NCBI GenBank assembly: GCA_947311265.1 | Contig: CAMZKQ010000271.1 | Coordinates: 1-5,220, forward strand | Direction of reading: 5' to 3' | DNA length: 5,220 nt | From: an uncultured Chlorobiota bacterium | GTDB taxonomy: Bacteria; Bacteroidota; Bacteroidia; Bacteroidales; JAADGE01 | Shown here: positions 1-5,220 of the stretch, piece by piece | How the letters are laid out: each line of letters starts with the position of its first letter | Numbering within the stretch: position 1 is the first letter of the stretch | Notes under the pieces: generated by a model | Told to the model about the DNA's origin: nothing | What the model saw: the letters and a program-made list of their open reading frames with translations, nothing else | The model's database searches: none | Program-made: the position numbers and the translations under genes

Positions 1-62
1 AGAAAAAGAGATTACTTTTACCTGCAAATAAAGATAAAAATATCAGAAATGAAAATTTTAAA

Positions 63-881
63 ATGGAAAACAAATTACCACAACTTTTTTTTATAGATTT
101 GGACGGCACTTTACTCAACGCTAAAAAAAAAGTGAGCGATGCCGATAAGCACTGCTTAAAAGAAATGGGCAAGCAAAATATTTGCCGAGTAATTGCTACT
201 GGGCGGTCGTTGTTTGCCTGTAACGAGGTGCTAAAAAGCGATATTGAAATTGATTACCTTATCTTTTCCAACGGTGCAGGAATTATAAATTGGAAGGATA
301 AAACTTTGCTTTACGATAAATATTTGTCGCAAAAAGAAACCATCGAAATCGTTGAAAAACTTTCGGATTTAGAAATTGACTTTCAGGTAAGGCAAAAAGT
401 ACCCAATTCGCATAAATATTTTTACCGCAGGTATTTTCGCCATAATCCAGATTTTGATAGGTTGAACCGAAAATATGCCAACTGCGTGCGAGAGTTGAAA
501 CAGCTAAACCAGCTACAAGAATCGGCACGAGTAATTACTATTGCACCTACTGTTGAAACTTTTGAGTTGCTTAAAACCGAGTTTAGCCAATTTGAAATAA
601 CACGGGTAACTTCGCCCATAAATCACAGGTCGGTCTGGACAGAAATTTACCCCAAAGGGGTAAATAAAGGCACAGCTTGTGGCTTTTTACTTTCAAAACT
701 AAATCTAAAATTTGCCACTACTGCTGGCTTAGGCAACGATTATAATGATATTGATTTTCTTGAAAAAGTAGCCTCCCCTTTTGTTGTTGCAAACGCTCCA
801 CAGAGCATGAAAGAGGAGTATAAAATAACGGTTACAAATAATGAGTCGCCACTTTCTGCAATTTACAATTACTTTTATTGA
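63..881 (+). CDS. Cof-type HAD family hydrolase (probable phosphatase)
   Basis: This 272-residue soluble protein has the four HAD motifs in order. Motif I is DLDGT, with nucleophile Asp12 and acid/base Asp14. Motif II is ATGR with Thr46. Motif III is PKGVNKG with Lys202. Motif IV is GLGNDYND, with Asn225, Asp226 and Asp229 for Mg2+ binding. About 150 residues separate motifs II and III, which fits the C2-type cap of the Cof/IIB subfamily, and the length is typical. Members dephosphorylate small phosphorylated metabolites such as sugar phosphates or cofactors in the cytosol. The substrate cannot be read from sequence, since the cap decides it. The cap has a basic, aromatic-rich patch near residues 117-127. 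The ATG sits 11 codons before the nucleophile, normal for the family. The frame stays open upstream to the window edge, but those residues (lysine- and asparagine-rich) look like untranslated leader. There is no Shine-Dalgarno sequence, which is normal for Bacteroidota. Confidence 0.9.
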   Translation: MENKLPQLFFIDLDGTLLNAKKKVSDADKHCLKEMGKQNICRVIATGRSLFACNEVLKSDIEIDYLIFSNGAGIINWKDKTLLYDKYLSQKETIEIVEKLSDLEIDFQVRQKVPNSHKYFYRRYFRHNPDFDRLNRKYANCVRELKQLNQLQESARVITIAPTVETFELLKTEFSQFEITRVTSPINHRSVWTEIYPKGVNKGTACGFLLSKLNLKFATTAGLGNDYNDIDFLEKVASPFVVANAPQSMKEEYKITVTNNESPLSAIYNYFY

Positions 882-889
882 TAAAAAGA

Positions 890-911
890 AGAATTTGTAA
901 CAACAAATTCT
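890..911. repeat. Perfect inverted repeat, 9-bp arms, after the HAD gene
   Basis: AGAATTTGT (890-898) and ACAAATTCT (903-911) are exact reverse complements around a 4-base AACA loop. The repeat starts eight bases after the HAD stop codon. As RNA it would form a short AT-rich hairpin. It lacks an immediately following T-run, so it is at best a weak terminator. Its last base is the first base of the candidate -7 promoter element, so it could instead be an operator for the next gene. The structure is read directly from sequence; the role is inference. Confidence 0.5.
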
Positions 912-918
912 AACTTTG
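911..918 (+). promoter_or_regulatory. Candidate Bacteroidota -7 promoter element
   Basis: TAACTTTG matches the Bacteroidota primary sigma-factor -7 consensus TAnnTTTG exactly and lies 24 bases before the ATG of the 406-residue gene. Transcription would start near 925, giving a leader under 20 bases. No well-placed -33 TTTG is present: the nearest one, at 894-897, leaves only 13 bases rather than about 19. The promoter is therefore plausible but incomplete. Confidence 0.45.
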
Positions 919-942
919 TGGCTTCAAAATTAAAACCCAAAA

Positions 943-2163
943 ATGGCAAAATTTAATCCCCAATACCACAGCACAATTCCCCCCGAAGAATTTATACGCA
1001 CAAAAGCTGAGTTTTTGCCTATGGGCAAATGCCTTATTAATCCCGATTACGACGAAACCGGGACGGCCCAAATTGTGGTGGAACGCATACACCCCGGGCG
1101 AGAAATTACCGTTGGCGTATATATTATCGACCTCCTTTGCGAAGGTATTATTGATACTTTTTTCCTGTTCAAACAGAATAAATTTAAACTCATTCATGAG
1201 CTAAAAGAAGGCGGAATGGAGGATTTGAAAAGCTGTAGTTACGAACTGGCACACAGTATTATTTACGGAGCATCAAAATATGCCACTTCAATTGGCTTGC
1301 TCGATTGTGCTGATTTTGAGCTAACTAGGTATATCTTGAAAGATGAAAAAACAGAACTTGCGTGGCAAGAAGTGGAATTTGGACAGGATAATCGCCCGTT
1401 GGTTTTAGTGTTTGAAGACGACGATAAGAAAAAATTAATTCAGAAACTATCCCAAACCATTGGGCGAGAAAATTTTGATATTATGGATACCGGAGGCAAC
1501 TTAATTGAAACCTCAAAAGCAGATAACAAAAAACTACAGACCTTATTAGCAGCCAGCTACGATATTTTTGATTTTCGTTCTGCGAACGAAATTTTAGAGC
1601 TGCAAAACGAAATTTTACCTGCCGATGATGCCATTCTAATCCTCACAGCTATTTCCAGTTTCCAAGACGGCAGCAGCGAGGCTTTTGCCCTTGGGCGTGA
1701 GTTGCCCGAAACCGTACAAGCCCGGATTTTAGAGTTCCTGTTCTTGAAAGCCTTATACGAAAAGAAAAATGAAAATTTTGAATTAATTGATAATGAATTA
1801 TTTACAAGAGTGCTGGGCAAGAATAAAATGCCTTCGCCTTTTGATATTCCGAAAGGGAAAATTAATTATGGAAAACAAAAAAATACAGAAGAAGACTTAT
1901 TTGCAGAAAAAACGGCAAAGGAAATAAAGCAACTTTTTGATACCGCAACTAGTGCAAATGATTTTTTTGCAGACTATAAAGCAGTAACAGAAAAAAATAT
2001 TGAAGACATTTATGCCGAAGCTACACTTTATAATATAGCGATGGGATATTTGCAAAAAGCACAGCAATATTTTGATGCTTTGGAGAAAATAAATATCTTT
2101 TACAAAGTAGGTAATGAAATTTTTTCGGCACTTATGGACGCAAAATTAGAGTATATTTCTTAA
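943..2163 (+). CDS. Conserved hypothetical protein, 406 aa, function unknown
   Basis: I cannot assign a function. There is no signal peptide or membrane segment, so it is probably cytosolic. Residues 1 to about 155 look like a compact folded domain. Its landmarks are GKCLINPDYDETG (28-40), a strand-rich stretch with HPGREITVGVYIIDLLCEGIID (50-71), SYELAHSIIYGASKYA (99-114) and FELTRYIL (125-132). From memory, the pattern resembles an unnamed domain recurrent in Bacteroidota hypothetical proteins, where forms like CLINP, GVYLVDLYCLGVKDTF and AHNIIYGAIAYA occur. That recollection needs a profile search. Residues about 160-405 are rich in charged residues and predicted helices. Aromatic and alanine spacing near 356-385 suggests helical-repeat packing, but no clear TPR consensus is visible. 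A lysine-rich linker lies near 303-315. Start: the ATG fits the promoter element 24 bases upstream, and the preceding bases carry no Shine-Dalgarno sequence. It follows the HAD gene by 61 bases; a functional link is not shown. Confidence 0.85.
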   Translation: MAKFNPQYHSTIPPEEFIRTKAEFLPMGKCLINPDYDETGTAQIVVERIHPGREITVGVYIIDLLCEGIIDTFFLFKQNKFKLIHELKEGGMEDLKSCSYELAHSIIYGASKYATSIGLLDCADFELTRYILKDEKTELAWQEVEFGQDNRPLVLVFEDDDKKKLIQKLSQTIGRENFDIMDTGGNLIETSKADNKKLQTLLAASYDIFDFRSANEILELQNEILPADDAILILTAISSFQDGSSEAFALGRELPETVQARILEFLFLKALYEKKNENFELIDNELFTRVLGKNKMPSPFDIPKGKINYGKQKNTEEDLFAEKTAKEIKQLFDTATSANDFFADYKAVTEKNIEDIYAEATLYNIAMGYLQKAQQYFDALEKINIFYKVGNEIFSALMDAKLEYIS

Positions 2164-2180
2164 CAAGACTCTATTTTTAT
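2147..2180 (+). terminator. Weak possible terminator at the end of the unknown gene
   Basis: TAGAGT (2147-2152) and ACTCTA (2168-2173) can pair as a 6-bp stem around a 15-base loop that contains the stop codon, followed by TTTTTAT. The loop is long and the stem short, so this is a tentative call. Position at the end of the gene, before a 197-base gap, is the main support. Confidence 0.2.
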
Positions 2181-2212
2181 CAAAATAATTTAGCCTAGCT
2201 CAGTATTAAATA

Positions 2213-2222
2213 ATTTGCAAAT
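2213..2222. repeat. Palindrome ATTTGCAAAT, copy 1 upstream of SCO
   Basis: This is a perfect 10-base palindrome in the 197-base non-coding gap. Its core TTTGCAAA recurs at 2296-2303, 82 bases downstream. It could be a binding site for a dimeric regulator, but in DNA this AT-rich a repeated 8-mer palindrome may be chance. Confidence 0.25.
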
Positions 2223-2295
2223 AACTGAAAATCAACGAAAATAAAATAAATTTAGTCCACAAGTGGTAGCTGTTCGTAAAAAGAGTAAAATTTAT

Positions 2296-2303
2296 TTTGC
2301 AAA
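2296..2303. repeat. Palindrome TTTGCAAA, copy 2 upstream of SCO
   Basis: This is the second copy of the core palindrome at 2214-2221. Its first four bases coincide with the candidate -33 element of the SCO promoter, so a protein bound here would compete with RNA polymerase. The regulatory meaning is inference only. Confidence 0.25.
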
Positions 2304-2326
2304 TCAAACAGATTTTTAGATATTTG
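2296..2326 (+). promoter_or_regulatory. Candidate promoter of the SCO-oxidase cluster
   Basis: TTTG at 2296-2299 is followed after 19 bases by GATATTTG at 2319-2326. This matches the Bacteroidota layout of a -33 TTTG and a -7 TAnnTTTG, with one mismatch (G in place of the first T). Transcription would begin near 2333, leaving a leader of about 28 bases before the SCO ATG. It is the best promoter candidate in the 2164-2360 gap and the likely driver of the respiratory genes, since none with a TTTG core is visible between SCO and subunit I. Confidence 0.4.
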
Positions 2327-2360
2327 TCTTTTAAAATAATACCATCTAATTTTTTTATCT

Positions 2361-3173
2361 ATGAAAAAAAGACTATTTTTTAGCCTATTAGTAGTTATTC
2401 TATTTTCCGCTAATAGTAAAAATGCTTTTTCGCAAGAGAAATATAATGTAATCCCTAAGCCTGATAAGATTGGAATTTACGAGCATCTAGGAGCAACATT
2501 ACCAGATGTTTATATGATTAATAATGCCGACTCTTCACGAGTAAATATTAATGATTTAATTGATAAGCCAACAGTCTTTTCTTTTATATATTACTCTTGC
2601 CCAGGGCTTTGTAGCCCATTGCTAGGCGGATTAAGCGAAGTGATTGAAAAAACAGACATGGTACTTGGTATTGATTACCAAGTGATTACAATTAGCATGA
2701 ATGCTGATGATAGGCCTTCGCTAGGAAAAGCTAAAAAGAAAAACTATGTTGATGCTATTAAAACAAAAAAAATATCGGAAAAAGATTGGATTTGGCTCAC
2801 TGGCGATAGTGCAGCAATTGCAAAAATAACAGATGCTCTTGGGTTTAAATTTAAAAGAGATGGTAAAGATTTTGCCCATGCAGCAGCAATAATGGTGGTA
2901 AGCCCTAAAAAGAAAATTACCCGTTATCTAAATGGTACTTACTTTTTAGAATTTGATTTAAAAATGGCTATTGTTGAAGCTGCCGACGAAAAAGTTAGCC
3001 CTACTATTAATAAGGTGCTAAAATTTTGTTTCAGCTACGACCCAACTGGTAAAAAGTATGTAATGAATATAACACGTGTATCTGCATCACTTATTTTAAT
3101 ATTTGCAGCTATATTTCTAGTATTCATGATATTCGGAAAAAAACGAAAACGAAAGTTCGGGTCAAGTAAATAA
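2361..3173 (+). CDS. SCO1/SenC family copper chaperone, C-terminally membrane-anchored
   Basis: SCO proteins are thioredoxin-fold copper chaperones or thiol reductases that help assemble the CuA centre of cytochrome c oxidase, facing the periplasm. This 270-residue protein has an N-terminal signal sequence (residues 1-24, charged KKR start, hydrophobic core, probable cleavage after AFS). The copper-binding CPGLC motif gives Cys80 and Cys84, and the third ligand is His173 in DFAHAAAI, followed by the typical ITRYLNG strand. A C-terminal extension carries KFCFSYDPTGKKY, with an additional Cys223, then a membrane segment (about 240-258) and a basic KKRKRK tail. This places the domain outside and the tail in the cytoplasm. 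Such an extension is typical of SCO proteins encoded inside bacterial oxidase operons, as opposed to the N-anchored mitochondrial type. The signal peptide confirms the ATG. Subunit I of the oxidase follows after 101 bases on the same strand, supporting a role in assembling that enzyme. Confidence 0.93.
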   Translation: MKKRLFFSLLVVILFSANSKNAFSQEKYNVIPKPDKIGIYEHLGATLPDVYMINNADSSRVNINDLIDKPTVFSFIYYSCPGLCSPLLGGLSEVIEKTDMVLGIDYQVITISMNADDRPSLGKAKKKNYVDAIKTKKISEKDWIWLTGDSAAIAKITDALGFKFKRDGKDFAHAAAIMVVSPKKKITRYLNGTYFLEFDLKMAIVEAADEKVSPTINKVLKFCFSYDPTGKKYVMNITRVSASLILIFAAIFLVFMIFGKKRKRKFGSSK

Positions 3174-3186
3174 ATTTATTTACTTG
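3163..3186. repeat. Perfect 24-bp palindrome spanning the SCO stop codon
   Basis: CAAGTAAATAAA (3163-3174) is exactly complementary to TTTATTTACTTG (3175-3186), giving two 12-base arms with no spacer. Folded as RNA it makes a 10-bp stem with an AATT loop, followed by TTACTTTTAA. It contains the last codons and stop of SCO. It could act as a bidirectional or attenuating terminator, as an mRNA-stabilising hairpin that sets the SCO to subunit I ratio, or as a dyad operator. Only four of its 24 bases are G or C, so terminator strength is doubtful. Confidence 0.5.
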
Positions 3187-3274
3187 TTACTTTTAATTAA
3201 GACAAAAACATACAAATAGCTACATAGCTTTTATATCAATTATAAGAAACACTTTAATTTATTAATACAAAAAA

Positions 3275-4921
3275 ATGTCTCACGAAACACATTTAAACTT
3301 CCTTCAAGACAAAAACGGGAAAACTGGAATTTGGGCTTGGCTGTTTACGATAGACCATAAACGAATTGGGCTAATGTATATGTATGCAATTGGCTTCTTT
3401 TTTACTGTTGCCATGCTACTTGGTCTATTGATGAAAATTGAACTCATCGCCCCAGGACAAACGATTATGGGACCTGATTTATATAACAGGGTATTTACAC
3501 TTCATGGGGTAATTATGATATTCCTTTTCATCATACCAGGTATTCCCGCTGTTTTTGGTAACTTCTTCTTACCCATACTCTTAGGTACAGACGATGTCGC
3601 ATTTCCGAGGCTAAATACCTTTTCTTTTTGGCTTTATGTTATAGGGGCAATATTTGCCCTCTCAACACTCATTTTTGGCGAATCTGCCGATACTGGCTGG
3701 ACATTTTATGCCCCCTACAGTGTAAAAACAGGCACAGACGTTACCACTACTGTATTTGCAGCATTTATCTTAGGCTTCTCGTCCATCTTAACAGGACTAA
3801 ACTTTATAGTAACCATACACCGCCTACGTGCCAAAGGTATGGGCTGGTTTAGAATGCCACTTTACGCATGGTCCACATACGCCACAGGTTGGATTCAATT
3901 ACTGGCTACGCCAGTAGTAGGAATTACACTAATGATGGTCATTGCAGAACGCTTTTTTGGCATCGGTTTTTTTGACCCAGCACTAGGCGGAGACCCCATT
4001 CTATACCAACACTTATTTTGGATTTATTCTCACCCCGCAGTATATATTATGATACTTCCGGCCATGGCAGTAATGTCAGAAATTATCCCCACATTCTCTA
4101 GAAGACGAATTTTCGGCTACAAATTTATTGCCTTTTCGAGTATGGCCATTGCCTTCGTTGGTTACTTTGTGTGGGCACACCACATGTTTACCTCAGGCAT
4201 GAGTGGCGAGGCAAAAATTATATTTTCTTTCCTTACATTTATCGTAGCTATACCTAGTGCAATAAAAGTATTTAACTGGTTAGCCACTATGTACAAAGGC
4301 TCCATCGAACTAAAACCACCTATGCTTTACGCATTAGGATTTATATTTCTATTTCTAATAGGCGGCCTCACAGGGCTTGTAAATGGTGCTGTTGCCACAG
4401 ATATCCATGTACACGACACCTACTTTGTTGTAGGGCACTTTCATTATGTAATGTTTGGTGGTACTGGCTTTGGCTTCTTTGCAGCTATGCACTACTGGTA
4501 CCCTAAAATGTTCGGTAAAATGTATAACCATAAAGTCGCCACTATTGCATTTTGGATTATAATGGTCGGCTTTAATACCCTTTACGGACTAATGCTTGTA
4601 ATGGGAATGCAAGGATTACCAAGACGTTACTATGATTATCCAGAGGAATTTCAGCTCCTTAATTCCATATCTTCCGTGGGGGCAATAATACTTGTAATAG
4701 GGCTTGTACTAATGTTTGTGAACCTAATCAGGGGCTCTAGAAAAGGAGAGCCAGTAGGAATGAACCCTTGGGGAGGGCTTACTTTAGAGTGGAAAACTCA
4801 ATCGCCACCAATTCTTCATAATTTTGATTTTGAACCTGTTATAACCGAAGGCCCTTACGAATATCACAGGCATGATAACCCGGAGTTATACAAAGATGAG
4901 GAAAATTCAGAAGAGGCTTAA
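3275..4921 (+). CDS. coxA: Cytochrome c oxidase subunit I, A2-type heme-copper oxidase
   Basis: This is the catalytic subunit of the aerobic terminal oxidase, reducing O2 to water and pumping protons across the inner membrane. The 548 residues give about 12 membrane helices, the usual length. All metal ligands are present: low-spin heme His77 and His390, high-spin heme His388, and CuB His253, His302 and His303, with Tyr257 placed for the His-Tyr cross-link. Arg450 and Arg451 (LPRRY) hold the heme propionates, and His380-Asp381 form the Mg-site motif. Asp107 in DDVAFPRLN marks the D-channel entrance and Lys331 in IPSAIK the K-channel. Helix VI reads YSHPAVY, with Ala255 where A1-type enzymes have the proton-relay glutamate. 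The Tyr251-Ser252 pair is the A2-type replacement, as in the Thermus caa3 oxidase. Cytochrome c rather than quinol as donor is inferred from the SCO neighbour, because subunit II is not visible. No Shine-Dalgarno sequence or clear promoter precedes it, so co-transcription with SCO is likely. Confidence 0.97.
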   Translation: MSHETHLNFLQDKNGKTGIWAWLFTIDHKRIGLMYMYAIGFFFTVAMLLGLLMKIELIAPGQTIMGPDLYNRVFTLHGVIMIFLFIIPGIPAVFGNFFLPILLGTDDVAFPRLNTFSFWLYVIGAIFALSTLIFGESADTGWTFYAPYSVKTGTDVTTTVFAAFILGFSSILTGLNFIVTIHRLRAKGMGWFRMPLYAWSTYATGWIQLLATPVVGITLMMVIAERFFGIGFFDPALGGDPILYQHLFWIYSHPAVYIMILPAMAVMSEIIPTFSRRRIFGYKFIAFSSMAIAFVGYFVWAHHMFTSGMSGEAKIIFSFLTFIVAIPSAIKVFNWLATMYKGSIELKPPMLYALGFIFLFLIGGLTGLVNGAVATDIHVHDTYFVVGHFHYVMFGGTGFGFFAAMHYWYPKMFGKMYNHKVATIAFWIIMVGFNTLYGLMLVMGMQGLPRRYYDYPEEFQLLNSISSVGAIILVIGLVLMFVNLIRGSRKGEPVGMNPWGGLTLEWKTQSPPILHNFDFEPVITEGPYEYHRHDNPELYKDEENSEEA

Positions 4922-4962
4922 AACAAAATTAAAATCTAAACTTTACAAAAAAACAAATAATT

Positions 4963-5220
4963 ATGAGTTATGTAATTAGGCGAGACGATGAAGCATCAAA
5001 ACTAGGAATGTGGTTATTCCTATTTACCGAGCTACTACTTTTTGGTGGACTATTTTTGGTGTATTCTATCTATCGTTTCATGAATCCAGAAGCATTTACC
5101 CAAGCTGCACACGAACACCTAGACGTAGTAATGGGAACAATAAATACAATTGTACTGATAACCAGTAGCTACACTGCAGCAGTATCAATAACTGCAGTGC
5201 AGAAAGGCAAAATAAAGCTG
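4963..5220 (+). CDS. coxC: Cytochrome c oxidase subunit III family protein, N-terminal part, cut by window end
   Basis: This open frame begins at ATG 4963, 41 bases after subunit I, and runs off the window after 86 codons with no stop. The first membrane helix (about residues 15-37) reads GMWLFLFTELLLFGG, with the family's conserved glutamate at Glu23. The second (about 54-78) contains GTINTIVLITSS, a close match to the NTxxLxTSS signature of heme-copper oxidase subunit III. The signature helix comes only 14 residues from the start, so the first two helices of the seven-helix mitochondrial type are missing. This is the short five-helix bacterial form of roughly 200 residues. Subunit III binds lipid and stabilises subunit I and its proton uptake. 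NorE-like proteins share these motifs, but adjacency to a full subunit I favours the oxidase. Tight spacing implies one operon. Confidence 0.88.
   Translation, partial: MSYVIRRDDEASKLGMWLFLFTELLLFGGLFLVYSIYRFMNPEAFTQAAHEHLDVVMGTINTIVLITSSYTAAVSITAVQKGKIKL

Noticed and set aside
3..62. In-frame open extension upstream of the HAD ATG, running to the window edge
   Set aside because: The added residues are lysine- and asparagine-rich with no ATG in frame, and the ATG at 63 already gives the normal family distance to the nucleophile aspartate. Other frames also show short open stretches here, so I could not assign a preceding gene.
910..1197. 95-codon open frame on the minus strand
   Set aside because: It lies opposite the start of the 406-residue gene, has no recognisable motif, and its span includes the promoter region; it looks like a shadow.
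2257..2266. CCACAAGTGG dyad in the gap before SCO
   Set aside because: The 4-base arms with a 2-base spacer cannot form a stable hairpin, and the dyad matches no operator I know for this group.
3218..3245. Small dyads AGCTA-CA-TAGCT and TTATA-TCAAT-TATAA before subunit I
   Set aside because: The arms are only five bases and AT-rich. No TTTG promoter core or riboswitch-like structure accompanies them, so chance is the simplest explanation.
3628..3852. 74-codon + strand open frame inside subunit I
   Set aside because: It is fully contained in a gene with all catalytic residues in the other frame, and its translation resembles no protein family.
5172..5199. 8-bp inverted repeat CACTGCAG / CTGCAGTG within subunit III
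   Set aside because: It is explained by coding sequence: the repeated Thr-Ala-Val pattern (TAAV, then TAV) in a membrane helix yields similar codons. There is no reason to propose a regulatory hairpin.

Overview
This 5.2 kb AT-rich window reads as a piece of a Bacteroidota chromosome. No gene start has a Shine-Dalgarno sequence, leaders are A/T-rich, one intergenic region carries an exact match to the Bacteroidota -7 promoter element (TAnnTTTG), and the proteins have a Bacteroidota flavour. All five genes lie on the + strand. Assignment below phylum level is not possible from the sequence alone.

Left part (1-2163): a Cof-type HAD hydrolase (63-881), likely a cytosolic phosphatase of unknown substrate. 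It is followed after 61 bases by a 406-residue soluble protein of unknown function (943-2163). The gap between them holds a perfect 9-bp inverted repeat followed directly by a TAACTTTG promoter element, so the second gene probably has its own promoter.

Middle (2164-2360): a 197-base non-coding gap with a plausible promoter (TTTG, 19 bases, near-consensus -7) and two copies of the palindrome TTTGCAAA. It separates the first two genes from the respiratory genes.

Right part (2361-5220): a terminal-oxidase cluster. It consists of a membrane-anchored SCO family copper chaperone (2361-3173), cytochrome c oxidase subunit I (3275-4921) and the first 86 codons of subunit III (4963 to the window edge). 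The SCO protein would deliver copper or reduce thiols for CuA-site assembly, subunit I carries both hemes and CuB, and subunit III is the accessory membrane subunit. Subunit I has the YSHPxVY form of helix VI, without the usual glutamate, which places it with A2-type heme-copper oxidases. The CuA-bearing subunit II gene is not between SCO and subunit I, so it must lie downstream of the window or elsewhere. A perfect 24-bp palindrome overlaps the SCO stop codon.

I see no mobile element, CRISPR array, RNA gene or defence system. Most of this is ordinary core metabolism. The least explained items are the unknown 406-residue protein and the palindrome between SCO and subunit I.
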